A DNA stretch of 64,000 bases from Woeseiaceae bacterium (GCA_021773035.1 JAJFKU010000061.1:1-64000), one strand, 5' to 3'; positions 1-9,059 are shown, numbered from the stretch's first letter. Translations and numbers: made by a program. Notes: a model not told the origin generated them from the letters alone.

Positions 1-531
1 CTGGGGGTCACGGGCTTAACGGTGTCGGCCGGGAACCGGGTGTACGTTTACGTGCACAGGCCGAGCGGCGGGCAATGGAAGTTCCAGAAGTGCTATACGT
101 CGAATAATCCGGGCTGCTCGTTCGATCTTCGCGACGCACCGGAGACGGGTGAGTACACGGTGACGGTGATGCCGTACACATCGGGTGCGCAGGCGAGTTA
201 CACGCTGACTTTGTCGCATGACGTGACAGGGACATTGGTACTGGATACGCCGCAGACGGTGGCGATGACGGTGCCGGGGCAGCACGCGTTGCTGGAGTTT
301 ACGGCGACGGCGGGACAGACGGTGGCGTTGGGGATGAGCTCGGTCTCGACGACGCCGACGGGCAAGAACGTGTACCTGCGGATTTACAACGCGAGTGGTA
401 CCCAGATCGCGACAACTCAAAGTACGAGCATGGCGGTTCTGAACTTAACCAACCTGGCAGCAGAAACGTACACGGTGTGGGTGTCACCCTACGAGGCGGC
501 CACCGGCTCAGTGGAGTTGTTGCTTGAATAG
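1..531 (+). CDS. C-terminal part of a secreted protein with pre-peptidase-type beta domains (partial)
   Basis: The reading frame is open from the first base and ends at a TAG at 529-531, so the gene begins upstream of the window. The visible 176 residues are Thr/Ser/Gly/Val-rich with alternating hydrophobic residues and two repeated beta modules. Each ends in a phrase of the type YTVTVMPY or YTVWVSPY, followed by acidic or aliphatic residues. That pattern is typical of bacterial pre-peptidase C-terminal (PPC) domains, which sit at the ends of exported proteases and other surface proteins and are often removed on maturation. No catalytic residues are visible. It is followed 122 bp downstream by an RHS-repeat protein gene on the same strand, so it may be a related surface protein. 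The PPC assignment is by pattern only; a generic bacterial Ig-like or jelly-roll repeat is the alternative. Confidence 0.6.
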   Translation: MGVTGLTVSAGNRVYVYVHRPSGGQWKFQKCYTSNNPGCSFDLRDAPETGEYTVTVMPYTSGAQASYTLTLSHDVTGTLVLDTPQTVAMTVPGQHALLEFTATAGQTVALGMSSVSTTPTGKNVYLRIYNASGTQIATTQSTSMAVLNLTNLAAETYTVWVSPYEAATGSVELLLE

Positions 532-653
532 GCATGCCACAGGTACAGCGATGTGTGCATGCGAGAGATGTTTGCGATGAGAACCAAAGCCGGTCGGACC
601 GTTTTTGTGATTGTTCCATGTAAGACATCAGTGGCTTTTGAAGAGAGCATGAA

Positions 654-3600
654 ATGAACCGTTTCACACTAGCAGCCGTAAAGCTTGTAATACTGGTCGC
701 ACTAGTCCTTACAGCTTCACCAAGCACCGCACAAACTTACCCAACGGAATGCAAGCCGGCCGGCGCCTATAGTTGTGCAGCGTATCGCGCGACGGATTTC
801 CGGTACGAATCCAAGGCTTGTACTTTTACGCCGTACTTCCCGACCGAGTACGAAGCGGCTGAGTATGCGAAGCCTACGATGGGCGGTAGCGATCCAGGTT
901 GCCCAGTGACGACCTGGGAATGGTCGCGGTGGGCCCAAGACGAAAAAAGCAACTGCTCCGGTGACGCGTGTACGCCGCCCGACGCAACCTTCAGCATTTG
1001 TTATCCTGGAACGGGCGCCGGTCCCTATCCGCGGTTTGAAGCCGGCTATGACATCCTGAACTATTCAATCTATACCCAGAAGGTGTATCGCGGACCGACT
1101 TGCGACCTTAGATCGACCGACTGGGGACTGGTGAGGCGCGATCGCTCTGTTGAATGTCCTGAGGGTCGGTGGTCTGGCGCTACCGGATCGCACTGCTATC
1201 GCCAGGACACCCGGCTGGATGTTGGTAAAAACCTGGGTTGTCCGAAGACAGATCAGGGTCAGTGCACAGTAGGTAACCCGATCAATATTGGCAGCGGTAA
1301 CAAGTACCAGGTTGAAACTGACTTCACCGGAACCGGACCGAATCCGTTGCAGTTCAGGCGGTTTTACAACAGCCTGGCGGGGCGAACCAACGGCTTGAAC
1401 AAGCTGTACCGGTTTAGTGGAGCTAATCATGCCTTGCCCGTGAGAGCGTCCATCGACCCGGACCAGGCTTCGGGTGTTCGTGTCATGGCGACCGACTCAA
1501 TTGGGGTGAACTGGCGTCACACTTACCACCGTGCGCTGGTCGAGTATAAAACGCCCAATATTCGCTCCGTGTCGATGTACCGTCAGGATGGTCGAGTTCT
1601 GATCTTCAATGAATACAGCGGAAGCTGGCACGCGGACGCAGACGTTAATCTTGTCTTGACTGAACTAACGAACGCCGGAACCACCACCGGTTGGACGGTC
1701 GTCACGCCGGGCGACGACACGGAAACTTACAGTGCCGAGGGCAAATTACTCTCCATCGTTGATCGCGCTGGTAATCCGTTGACGCTCGCTTACGATTCCG
1801 TGGGGCGCCTGGAAACGGTTACGGATGCGCATGGTCGCAGCCTGACGTTTGGCTACGACAGCGTTCCTCAGGTTGGCACTGAATGGTACGAGGATACGAC
1901 ACTCGTTAATCAGATCAAGACGATGACCGACCCGCTGGGTAATGTGTTCGCGTACGACTACGGCGCCGATGGCACGCTTATCAAGGTCACTAACCCGGAC
2001 CTGACGTTTCGTGAATTGGGGTACAACAATGCACAGGGGTGGTACCCCTATGCGCTGACGTCAATCAAAGACGAGAATGGCGATCAGTATGCCACCTACG
2101 ATTATCAGGGAGGTGGCCTCGCGAGCCTGTCCTATCACGGTGTGGGCGCTGATATCGTTGGCCGCGTAGATGTGACGTATAGCTTCCCGGGCTCGGCGCA
2201 GTACTACGACGTCAATGGCGCCAATGTTGTTCGGGCATCGGGCAGTGCGGAACAACGGAGCCACTCCATGACACCCGCGAACAAGTTGGGAGTCGCAAAA
2301 ATGCAGAGCGCGACCTACGGTACCACCAGCGAGGCGCGCACCTACGATGCCGCCGGCAATGTGCAGACGCACACCGACAAGAACGGCGTGGTGCTGTACC
2401 GGGAATACAACAGCCGAAATCTCGAAACGCTTCGCCGTGAGGCCAATGGCACGCCATTACAGCGTGAGACGACTACGACCTGGCATCCGACCTATCGACT
2501 ACCCGACGCCATTACTGAGCCGAACCGAATCACTGATTACGACTACTATCCAAATGGTGACTTGCAAACCGTCACAATAACGTCGCGCAATATATCCGGT
2601 ACCGAAGATCTGTCAACCGACGGCAATCGAACGCGGATCTCGAATTACACGTATAACACGCATGGCCAAGTGACCAGCATTGATGGGCCCCGAGTTGACG
2701 TATCGGATGTGACAACGCTGAATTACTACGACGAACCGGCCTGTCCTACAGGAAACGGTGAGTGCGGTCAGCTTGAATACATTATCAATGCCGAGGGGCA
2801 GCGCACCGACTTCAACGAGTACTACGCGGACGGCCGCCTTAAGAAAATGACCGATGCCAGTGGTTTGGTTACGGAGTACGAATACGACAGCCGGCGCGAG
2901 CTGACCAAGACCACCCTCTCGGATGGGCTAACGAGCCGAATTACACTCTACACCTACGACGCCGCTGGGCAGCTGGACCTGGTGATGTTCCCCAATGGGC
3001 TGATCCTTGACTACGATTGGACCACAGCGCACTTGCTGGACACTGTCACCGACAACTTCGGTAATAAGATTGACTACGACTATGATGCGCACGGCAATCA
3101 AAAAGAGGAACTCCGCGTAGATCCGAACAACGTCATCCGCAGGGCAGTCGCGACGACATTCGATGAATTCGATTTTGTCGACACCGTGACCAATGGCTCG
3201 CTTGTGTCGGGTAATGCCATTTCAACCAATTACGACTTCGATCCCTTGGGCAACCTCAAAAAGCTCACTGACGCCGATGCGAAAGAAACGAATTTCTCCG
3301 TCGATGAGCTGAATCGTACGTACAAGGTCACAGACGCACTGCTGAATGACACGGATTACGCGTTGGATGACATGGACAATACGAGTCTGGTCACAGCAGC
3401 AAACGATGCGGTAACGTCTATCGAGTACGACGGGCTCGGCAATCTCGATAAGGAAAGCAGTGCGGATCGAGGGTTGATCGACCTGGACTACGACGACGCG
3501 GGCAATGGCAAGACTCGACTAGACGCCCGTGGCAAACAGCTTAGCTACAGCTATGACTCGCTGAATCGGCTTACCAAGATTACGCTCGACGACGGTATTA

Positions 3601-5198
3601 CAGAAATCCTCTACGAGTACGATGATGTGCCGTCCAACGCGGTCGGCCGTCTGCACAGGATTACCGACAGCAGCGGCTCCACATCCTGGACCTACACCAA
3701 GTTCGGAGACGTAAAGACGAAGACGCACACAATAGGTTCGATCAACCTGGTAACCGTGTACGACTACCATCCAGATGGACGTCTCAACACGATTACGTTG
3801 CCATCGTCAAAGGTCGTGACTATCGGCTACAATGTATTTCAGCCGAACAGCATCAGCGTTGACTCGACCCCGGTGCTCTCCGGAGCAACCTACGACCCGT
3901 TCGGACCGGTGAATGGCTGGCTGTGGGGCAACGGCACATCCAATATTCGCAGCTACGATACGCGTGGATTCATGGACAGTCAGACACTTCTGACAGACTC
4001 GCGTGTGTTGGGCTACGATAGTGTTGGCAGGTTGAACTCGCTCGATGACGGACGACCGATTTCTGAAATCGACTACACCGAGTTGGTGCCGGTCACGGGA
4101 AGCTTCGATGTCACTGTCCTGCCATACTCCAACCAGGTCGATACCGTGGCCGGGCCGGTCGCCAAAGACTACGACTACGACGCCGCCGGCAACGTAACAA
4201 CCGACGGCATCCACAGCTATAGCTACGACGACCGGGGCCGGCTCATCACGGTCGACTCGGGTACCGTCGCGACGTACACGTACAATGGCCAGGGCCAACG
4301 GGTCAAGAAGGTGGTCAACAGCGCTACCACGTTGTTTGCCTACGACGAGCAGGGCCGCCTGATCGGCGAGTACAATCAGTCGGGCACGCCGATTAAGGAG
4401 CACATCTGGTTCAACGAGTTGCCGGTTGCTGTTCTTGAAGGGGCCAATATCTATTACGTACATGCCGATCACCTGGGTACGCCGCGTGTGATTTCCAACG
4501 GCAACACAGCGATCTGGGAGTGGCAGTCCAGCCCGTTTGGCCTCGGTGTGCCCGATAACGACCCAGATGGGGATTTGACCACGTTCGAGTATAATCGGAG
4601 GTTTCCTGGGCAGTATTTTGACGCGGAGACTGGGCTGCATTACAACTATTACCGCACTTACGATCCTTCGACTGGACGGTACCTGGAGAGTGATCCTATT
4701 GGGCTCATTGGAGGGCTGAACACCTACGGTTATGTTAGTGGGGATCCGATCGGAAGCGTTGACTCTTTCGGACTGGACGAAGACACTAGAAATCCGTGGA
4801 ACGTGTATCAGGAAATGAATCGCGGGCGGTCATCGACAGAAAATAGCCGATATTACCGTCAATATCGATTAGGCGAGATGGCGAAGAAGCGAAGATATAA
4901 GAAACGACGAGGTTTTAGCCCGTGGGAGACAACGGTATCCGAAGGCTGCTTTTTCGGTCCGAGATACAGTTATCAATGGAGCTGCAAGAATCCTCTTTGG
5001 ACGCCACCAGGGCCAAGTTCGTGCAGAAGCTCTGATTACGAAAGCGAGCGGACTACTGTATTTAGATCGCATCCGGGCTCGCCCGCAGGCGAATGTTCCT
5101 TTGTAAAATCAATATATGAAGATTTCGGATGGTATTGTCCAGACAGAGTGGAAATTGTTGAGTATCCAAGGCAACTATTATGGGAGGCCACTAAATGA
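654..5198 (+). CDS. Secreted RHS/YD-repeat protein with variable C-terminal tail
   Basis: 1514 residues. A signal peptide covers about residues 1-26 (basic start, hydrophobic core, cleavage near PSTAQT). A Cys-containing N-terminal region leads at about 200 into a DUF6531-like segment (NPINIGSGNKYQ). Many YD repeats follow (YDSVGRL, YDYDAAGN, YDDRGRL). The conserved RHS core lies at about 1268-1376, with DHLGTPRV, ETGLHYNYYRTYDPSTGRY and SDPIGL. RHS proteins form a hollow beta-cocoon that encloses a C-terminal effector. Here the tail after the core (about 1377-1514) is Lys/Arg- then Cys-rich, with five cysteines, and its DNA is visibly more AT-rich than the core, as expected for an exchangeable tip. 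I do not recognise the tail fold. The start at 654 gives a clean signal peptide. Its stop overlaps the start of the lipoprotein gene by 4 bases, so the two are co-translated. Confidence 0.9.
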   Translation: MNRFTLAAVKLVILVALVLTASPSTAQTYPTECKPAGAYSCAAYRATDFRYESKACTFTPYFPTEYEAAEYAKPTMGGSDPGCPVTTWEWSRWAQDEKSNCSGDACTPPDATFSICYPGTGAGPYPRFEAGYDILNYSIYTQKVYRGPTCDLRSTDWGLVRRDRSVECPEGRWSGATGSHCYRQDTRLDVGKNLGCPKTDQGQCTVGNPINIGSGNKYQVETDFTGTGPNPLQFRRFYNSLAGRTNGLNKLYRFSGANHALPVRASIDPDQASGVRVMATDSIGVNWRHTYHRALVEYKTPNIRSVSMYRQDGRVLIFNEYSGSWHADADVNLVLTELTNAGTTTGWTVVTPGDDTETYSAEGKLLSIVDRAGNPLTLAYDSVGRLETVTDAHGRSLTFGYDSVPQVGTEWYEDTTLVNQIKTMTDPLGNVFAYDYGADGTLIKVTNPDLTFRELGYNNAQGWYPYALTSIKDENGDQYATYDYQGGGLASLSYHGVGADIVGRVDVTYSFPGSAQYYDVNGANVVRASGSAEQRSHSMTPANKLGVAKMQSATYGTTSEARTYDAAGNVQTHTDKNGVVLYREYNSRNLETLRREANGTPLQRETTTTWHPTYRLPDAITEPNRITDYDYYPNGDLQTVTITSRNISGTEDLSTDGNRTRISNYTYNTHGQVTSIDGPRVDVSDVTTLNYYDEPACPTGNGECGQLEYIINAEGQRTDFNEYYADGRLKKMTDASGLVTEYEYDSRRELTKTTLSDGLTSRITLYTYDAAGQLDLVMFPNGLILDYDWTTAHLLDTVTDNFGNKIDYDYDAHGNQKEELRVDPNNVIRRAVATTFDEFDFVDTVTNGSLVSGNAISTNYDFDPLGNLKKLTDADAKETNFSVDELNRTYKVTDALLNDTDYALDDMDNTSLVTAANDAVTSIEYDGLGNLDKESSADRGLIDLDYDDAGNGKTRLDARGKQLSYSYDSLNRLTKITLDDGITEILYEYDDVPSNAVGRLHRITDSSGSTSWTYTKFGDVKTKTHTIGSINLVTVYDYHPDGRLNTITLPSSKVVTIGYNVFQPNSISVDSTPVLSGATYDPFGPVNGWLWGNGTSNIRSYDTRGFMDSQTLLTDSRVLGYDSVGRLNSLDDGRPISEIDYTELVPVTGSFDVTVLPYSNQVDTVAGPVAKDYDYDAAGNVTTDGIHSYSYDDRGRLITVDSGTVATYTYNGQGQRVKKVVNSATTLFAYDEQGRLIGEYNQSGTPIKEHIWFNELPVAVLEGANIYYVHADHLGTPRVISNGNTAIWEWQSSPFGLGVPDNDPDGDLTTFEYNRRFPGQYFDAETGLHYNYYRTYDPSTGRYLESDPIGLIGGLNTYGYVSGDPIGSVDSFGLDEDTRNPWNVYQEMNRGRSSTENSRYYRQYRLGEMAKKRRYKKRRGFSPWETTVSEGCFFGPRYSYQWSCKNPLWTPPGPSSCRSSDYESERTTVFRSHPGSPAGECSFVKSIYEDFGWYCPDRVEIVEYPRQLLWEATK

Positions 5199-5629
5199 CG
5201 CCAAGATTGATCGTCCTAATTGTTTGTTTTGGCCTGGCGATACTAAGTTTCGGGTGCGTCGCTGAGACTCCGACCTCGACCTTAGTACCTATGCCGACCG
5301 GCAACCAGGAAATGGAGCAAGAATTGCTTGTCGAATTGGATGATAGAGGTATTTGGTACAGAGAATTGGACGACTCTCACATTGAAGTTGAAAACAAGAA
5401 TACGGCTCAGATTGCTACTCTATTTGACAGTATTATTAGAAATACATTGCCCCGCGGAAGGTCATTTTCTCCAGCTCCGCGTGTGTTCGAGGAGCTAAGC
5501 CAATCACTAGAGAATCAGGGTGTGGTATGCAAACCTGTGAGCGCATTTGATAAAGAATGGTTGGTCTGCAGAAACGAAGATATGAAATTGGTTGACGACA
5601 CATTGACCGAAATCGTTACCAGGCCATAG
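5195..5629 (+). CDS. Small lipoprotein translationally coupled to the RHS gene (possible immunity protein)
   Basis: 144 residues. The start ATG overlaps the RHS stop in an ATGA junction and has a good ribosome site (GGGAGG) 7 bases upstream. Residues 1-21 form a lipoprotein signal ending in the lipobox LSFGC, so the mature protein should be a membrane-anchored periplasmic lipoprotein. The rest is acidic, with two further cysteines near the C-terminus (GVVCKP and WLVCRN). I do not recognise a family. A small AT-rich gene coupled to the variable tip of an RHS protein is the normal position of an immunity gene. A lipoprotein immunity factor would fit a tip that acts in the periplasm or envelope. 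That role is inferred from position only. Confidence 0.75.
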   Translation: MTPRLIVLIVCFGLAILSFGCVAETPTSTLVPMPTGNQEMEQELLVELDDRGIWYRELDDSHIEVENKNTAQIATLFDSIIRNTLPRGRSFSPAPRVFEELSQSLENQGVVCKPVSAFDKEWLVCRNEDMKLVDDTLTEIVTRP

Positions 5630-5690
5630 TTTGGGGATGAGCAAGCGCCTTTTGTACAGTAGCGGACATCGTTGTAGCGGTGGAAAAGTC

Positions 5691-5708
5691 GGAAAAGGTG
5701 TCAGGTTT
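5691..5708 (+). repeat. GGAAAAGGTG-type short repeat, left of the IS6 element
   Basis: GGAAAAGGTGTCAGGTTT lies about 35 bases left of the IS6-like element. A close variant, GGAAAAAGGTGCCGGGTCT, lies at 6531-6549, about 30 bases right of the element, in the same orientation. Motifs of this shape occur as dispersed intergenic repeats in some gammaproteobacteria. Whether the two copies belong together or flank the IS by chance cannot be decided here. Confidence 0.35.
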
Positions 5709-5743
5709 GTTTGTCGGTGGGTTCGTTTCAGAGCGAAAATGAA

Positions 5744-6498
5744 GGTACTGACAAGTTAACTGCTGCTGATCGATAATCTGGCTATGAATATCTATAAGCG
5801 TCACCGATTTCCTCCCGACATCATCAGTTACGCGGTTTGGCTGTACCATCGATTCAACCTAAGCAATCGTGATATCGAAGACCTGCTTGCCGAACGAGGC
5901 ATTAATGTCAGCTATGAAACGATCAGACTCTGGTGCATCAGGTTTGGTACTCGATACGCTCGTCGATTCAAACGTCGACATCGAGGCTACGGCGATACGT
6001 TCTACGTCGATGAGGTCTTCGTGAAGATCAATGGTCGGCAGCAATACCTGTGGCGTGCTGTGGACCAGGATGGAGAAGTGGTTGATGTCTATCTGCAGGC
6101 CCGCAGGGATAGTGCTGCAGCAAAGCGCTTCTTCAAGCGGCTTATGCGGAGTTGTGATGGTGAGCCCAGGAACATTGTGACGGATAAATTGGGAAGCTAC
6201 GGTGTGGCCCATCGAGAACTGATGCCTGATGTAAATCACAATACAGGGCAGAGCAGTCGCATGAATCGACCAGAGTACGAGAACGCGGGATGCGAAGATT
6301 CAAATCACCGCAGCAGGCACAGCGATTCCTGAGCGCACATGCCGCCGTTTACAATCTATTCAATCTTGGGAGACATCTCGCTAGGGCCGAGCACTACCGA
6401 AATTCTAGAATCACTGCGTTCAAGGAATGGAAAATAGCAGTGGCCTGAAGAAAGTTTGCTAAGTTACTTTTCTCCGATGGAGTTAACTTGTCAGTACC
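5744..6498 (+). mobile_element. IS6-family insertion sequence, 755 bp, perfect 18-bp inverted ends
   Basis: Left end GGTACTGACAAGTTAACT at 5744-5761; its exact reverse complement lies at 6481-6498. The enclosed gene is an IS6-family (IS26/IS240-like) DDE transposase, and the overall size is typical of the family. The eight bases outside each end (AAAATGAA left, CGCTGCTA right) do not match. There is therefore no target duplication, as happens after recombination between IS copies or cointegrate resolution. The transposase frame is broken, so this copy is probably not autonomous. Confidence 0.85.
5784..6448 (+). pseudogene. IS6-family transposase, frameshifted
   Basis: The first reading frame (5784-6332) carries the N-terminal helix-turn-helix (SYETIRLWC), the first catalytic Asp in FYVDEVFVKI and the second in VTDKLGSYG. 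Family similarity is lost after DVNHN. A neighbouring frame then continues with RAEQSHESTRVRERGMRRF and FKSPQQAQRFLSAHA up to a TGA at 6446-6448. That second piece carries the DDE glutamate and the conserved C-terminus. The break is at about 6236-6247 and may include a small deletion of the usual residues before RAE. The product of the uninterrupted frame would lack the third catalytic residue. Confidence 0.88.
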
Positions 6499-6856
6499 CG
6501 CTGCTAGATCGTTCGCGTGCGGGAATAACTGGAAAAAGGTGCCGGGTCTATTTTCGCGAGCATTCCGGAGGTGGACCGGTCGGGACGAAGTTTTTTCGAG
6601 AAGATGGCGCCGACTTCGCCCGCTCTGACGATCGATTCTGGCGTACAGTTATTTACACACGTCCGAGAAACGCTAACTCTGTTTAACGGCGTTTGATTCG
6701 GCAAACAGAGTCATGTCTTGACTGAGGTGTATGGGCGCTATGCGCCCAATTTGGACCGTTCGAATGCCATTATTTTCTGTATCGAAACAGTCTGCTTGTG
6801 ACCCGACGCCGGTTTCTGAACTAGATCGATTTGTAACAGTGCATCCGGAGGTGGAA
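6499..6856. other. Intergenic stretch with two hairpins, no gene recognised
   Basis: No convincing coding frame. It holds a 9-bp perfect inverted repeat (ACTCTGTTT at 6676-6684 with AAACAGAGT at 6703-6711, 18-base spacer). It also holds a tight 7-bp hairpin TGGGCGC-TAT-GCGCCCA at 6732-6748. Both lie in the leader of the following membrane-protein gene and lack a T-tract, so they look more like leader structure or operators than terminators. Confidence 0.4.
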
Positions 6857-7477
6857 ATGAAGACGCTACAGCAGATCTTAAAAGACCTTTTTGTGCGCCT
6901 ATTTGGCGAACCAATATTGAAACCAGTTTATGCAGGACTGGCGGTTGCGGGCGTGACTGTTGTGTTCGTAAAATTTGTGATCGTCGTGATTGCTTCGTTC
7001 ACAGATATTGAGATTTCGGGTGAATGGACTGGGCCACTTTTCTGGCAAGTATTTGTCGCCGTATTGCTAGCAGTGAGCCATGCTCAGCAGGATGAATCAA
7101 AGCTAGACCTGGGCACAGCTCGCTATTGGATATCCCTGATATTCGAAACCTTGGCGATTATCGCTAGTTTGGTATGTGTAGGGCTAATTTATTTCTACAA
7201 TAGAGAACTATTTCCGTTCACTTTCTGGGGTTTGTCTGTGATGCTTTTTATGATCATAATTAGACGTCTCGATACCGACAGCATCGTACCTAGTATTCAA
7301 ATATTGCGTTTTGTTTCTGCCTGCTGGTTTTGGGTAGTCGGGACTTGGATGTATTTACCCGGAAATGAAATGAATGTGAAAATTAGAATTTTTAGCCTGG
7401 CGTTACTCATTTTCTATTTCATTCTGGTAATTTGGAGGAAGCAGGGGCTGACTGAAGGTACGTCAACTGACTCCTAG
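6857..7477 (+). CDS. Small multi-pass membrane protein of unknown function
   Basis: 206 residues from the ATG at 6857, which is preceded by a strong ribosome site (GGAGGTGG) 4 bases upstream. The frame is open further upstream from 6731, but that extension contains the 6732-6748 hairpin and looks non-coding. About five hydrophobic segments are visible: AGLAVAGVTVVFVKFVIVVI, a segment around FWQVFVAVLLAV, LAIIASLVCVGLIYF, FWGLSVMLFMIII, and a C-terminal pair around ACWFWVVGTWMYL and LALLIFYFILVIW. No conserved motif or family is recognised. It stands alone between two IS elements; the base composition is AT-rich, suggesting acquired DNA. Confidence 0.65.
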   Translation: MKTLQQILKDLFVRLFGEPILKPVYAGLAVAGVTVVFVKFVIVVIASFTDIEISGEWTGPLFWQVFVAVLLAVSHAQQDESKLDLGTARYWISLIFETLAIIASLVCVGLIYFYNRELFPFTFWGLSVMLFMIIIRRLDTDSIVPSIQILRFVSACWFWVVGTWMYLPGNEMNVKIRIFSLALLIFYFILVIWRKQGLTEGTSTDS

Positions 7478-7662
7478 AACAGACATCGATAGCAGTATCT
7501 GCCTCATTACAGCGCCCGTTTGTGGGCGTAAGTCTGCGGCTAGAATCTCTGAAAACTGCTTTTGGGATGGTCGCTTTTGACGAAAGCGGACGTTCGAATC
7601 TAACTGAAGAACGTAGCCAAAACGTAGCGCTTCGGTGAGTCCTGGCGGGGTTCTACGGCACG

Positions 7663-7698
7663 TAACGGCGATAAAGGCGAGGGCGGGCCATCTAACTT
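7663..7698 (+). repeat. Diverged direct repeat, copy A (partner at 27999-28033)
   Basis: TAACGGCGATAAAGGCGAGG followed by GCGGGCCATCTAACTT nearly matches 27999-28033, with three small differences. Looser similarity continues on both sides (CCTGGC/CCTGAC upstream, TGTTTTT/TGTTCTT downstream). The two copies have the same orientation and bracket about 20 kb that includes the IS481 element, chemoreceptor, esterase locus and diguanylate cyclase. The stretch 7478-7662 before it contains no recognisable gene. Confidence 0.6.
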
Positions 7699-7741
7699 GA
7701 TGTTTTTATTAGGTTAGTTTTCTACTTCCACTTCTTCGAAC

Positions 7742-7778
7742 CAGGTGGTCGGAGGTTCGAATCTCTCCGGGCGCGCCA
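7742..7778 (+). pseudogene. Degenerate 3' fragment of a tRNA gene, probably tRNA-Arg
   Basis: The sequence contains a T-arm-like GGTTCGAATC followed by an acceptor-like GGGCGCGCCA, the usual end of a gammaproteobacterial tRNA-Arg (UCU type). The T-stem is imperfect (GGAGG against CTCTC). No D-arm, anticodon arm or 5' acceptor strand can be built upstream, so this is not a functional tRNA. Such 3' pieces are left by elements that integrate into tRNA genes. The fragment ends 10 bases before the IS481 left end. Confidence 0.6.
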
Positions 7779-7788
7779 TTTAAAACAA

Positions 7789-8802
7789 TGTAGGGTCTCA
7801 AGACCCCTGTGACACGTCAGCTCGAGATTTCTCGATGAGTCGTTCAAACGGGGTCTGACCCTGCAGTGCCCCGTGCGGACGATGATAGTTGTAGTAATCC
7901 TCCCATTCACGCACTTTTTTATTGAACAGGTGGATATCGTCTGAGATACCGTTCTGATCAATCAGTTGGTAGAACTCCTGGTTGCCAATACGGTGTGAGC
8001 GCTCGACCTTGCCGTTCAGGTGCGGCGATCGTGGGCGGATGTAGACATGCCGGATATCCAAGGATTCGGCGTGCCAATGGAATCGAGACTGGAACTCTGC
8101 GCCATTATCGGTCTGCAGGACGAGAATCTGGAATGGCAGCCGATTTCGAACCTCATTCAGGAATCGGATGGCCGTGCGCTGGTTGCAGGCGTCGTAGATC
8201 TTCAGGATGCGGATACGCGTGCAGTCATCGATAGCCGTGAACTGGTAGAGCCGTTTGCGAGTCCCAGGGATGCGCTCGAGGAACTTGACGTCCATCTGCA
8301 GTCGGTGGCCTGGCTGGGCTTTCTCATACCGCTTCCACCGTTTACGGTGCAGCCGGTGCTTTTGATTCGCCGGGAGCCGGCCCATTCCATGCTTGATCAA
8401 GATTCGATGCACGCTTGAGCGAGCGATCTCTATCTGGTGGAAGCGCTGCAGGTAGGCAGCGATTCGGCCTGCCCCGAAGTGATAGTTCTGGCGCAGATAC
8501 AAGATTTTGCTAACCACAGCAGATGGTGTTGCCCGTGGCGATCGATGAGGCGTGCGCGGCCGATCGGCCAAACCAGCCTCGCCGAACTCATCAAAGCGCT
8601 TCTTCCAGCGGTAGAACGCGGTACGTGAGATCCCAAAATATCGACAGGTTTGTGCGACGTAGCGAGGCTCATTCTCCGCATGTCGAAGTATCTTCAACCT
8701 CCAAGCTACGATCCTTGCTTGTTCTGCTTTTGTCATGCCGCTCTCCCTCAATAAGGCCTAGAGTAAAGAGCTGAATGTGTCACGCATCTGTTGGGATTTC
8801 AC
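7789..8802 (-). mobile_element. IS481-family insertion sequence
   Basis: The ends are imperfect inverted repeats. The left end begins TGTAGGGTCTC and reaches CTGTGACAC. The right end, read inward on the other strand, begins TGTGAAATCCC and reaches GCGTGACAC. Both start with TGT and share GTGACAC at the inner edge, as IS481 elements do. The single transposase gene inside is intact. No clear target duplication is seen. The element lies between a tRNA 3' fragment and a terminator-like hairpin, so it may have separated the two. Confidence 0.75.
7798..8751 (-). CDS. IS481-family DDE transposase
   Basis: 317 residues, a normal full length. An N-terminal helix-turn-helix region (YFGISRTAFYRWKKRF) is followed by an integrase core. 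The catalytic acidic residues are visible as D in LQMDVKFLE, D in LQTDNGAEF and E in GKVERSHR, and the family C-terminal YYNYHRPHGAL is present. It moves the 1-kb element that carries it by cut/copy-and-paste. No frameshift is visible, so it is probably active. The start at 8751 gives the usual IS481 N-terminus; MTKAEQ five residues in is an alternative. Confidence 0.92.
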   Translation of the reverse strand: MRESGMTKAEQARIVAWRLKILRHAENEPRYVAQTCRYFGISRTAFYRWKKRFDEFGEAGLADRPRTPHRSPRATPSAVVSKILYLRQNYHFGAGRIAAYLQRFHQIEIARSSVHRILIKHGMGRLPANQKHRLHRKRWKRYEKAQPGHRLQMDVKFLERIPGTRKRLYQFTAIDDCTRIRILKIYDACNQRTAIRFLNEVRNRLPFQILVLQTDNGAEFQSRFHWHAESLDIRHVYIRPRSPHLNGKVERSHRIGNQEFYQLIDQNGISDDIHLFNKKVREWEDYYNYHRPHGALQGQTPFERLIEKSRADVSQGS

Positions 8803-8838
8803 AAAGGGTTTACCGTTCCCGGTAGGCCCTTTATTTTT
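8803..8838 (+). terminator. Rho-independent terminator-like hairpin beside the IS481 element
   Basis: AAGGGtttACCG, a short loop, CCGGTaggCCCTT and then TATTTTTAT form an imperfect GC-rich stem with a T-rich tail, reading rightward. It has no gene directly upstream other than the IS481 right end. It may have been the terminator of the now fragmentary tRNA at 7742-7778, displaced by the IS. Confidence 0.5.
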
Positions 8839-9059
8839 ATCAACGAAGAGAAATCGTACCGTCGTTCTCTATGATTCCCCAACCCCGTTCGATTCGTGCT
8901 GCCGCTGTCGATAAACGCTCTGGTGCCATTTGACCACAAACCAAAAGGGCGAAATGTAAACTAGCAAGCAGCCCAGTGCAGCGATCAAAACTACCCGAGT
9001 TCGCGAAAGCGACGTTCACCCCGAGTCGTAGAGAGCCTGGAGAGGAACAAGCGGCGGCG

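Noticed and set aside
3807-4640. 277-codon minus-strand frame
   Set aside because: Fully antisense to the RHS core region with Val/Arg-rich low-information sequence and no ribosome site.
7722-7961. Minus-strand frame encoding RARRDSNLRPPG
   Set aside because: This phrase is the well-known artefact of reading antisense through a tRNA T-arm; it supports the tRNA fragment, not a protein.
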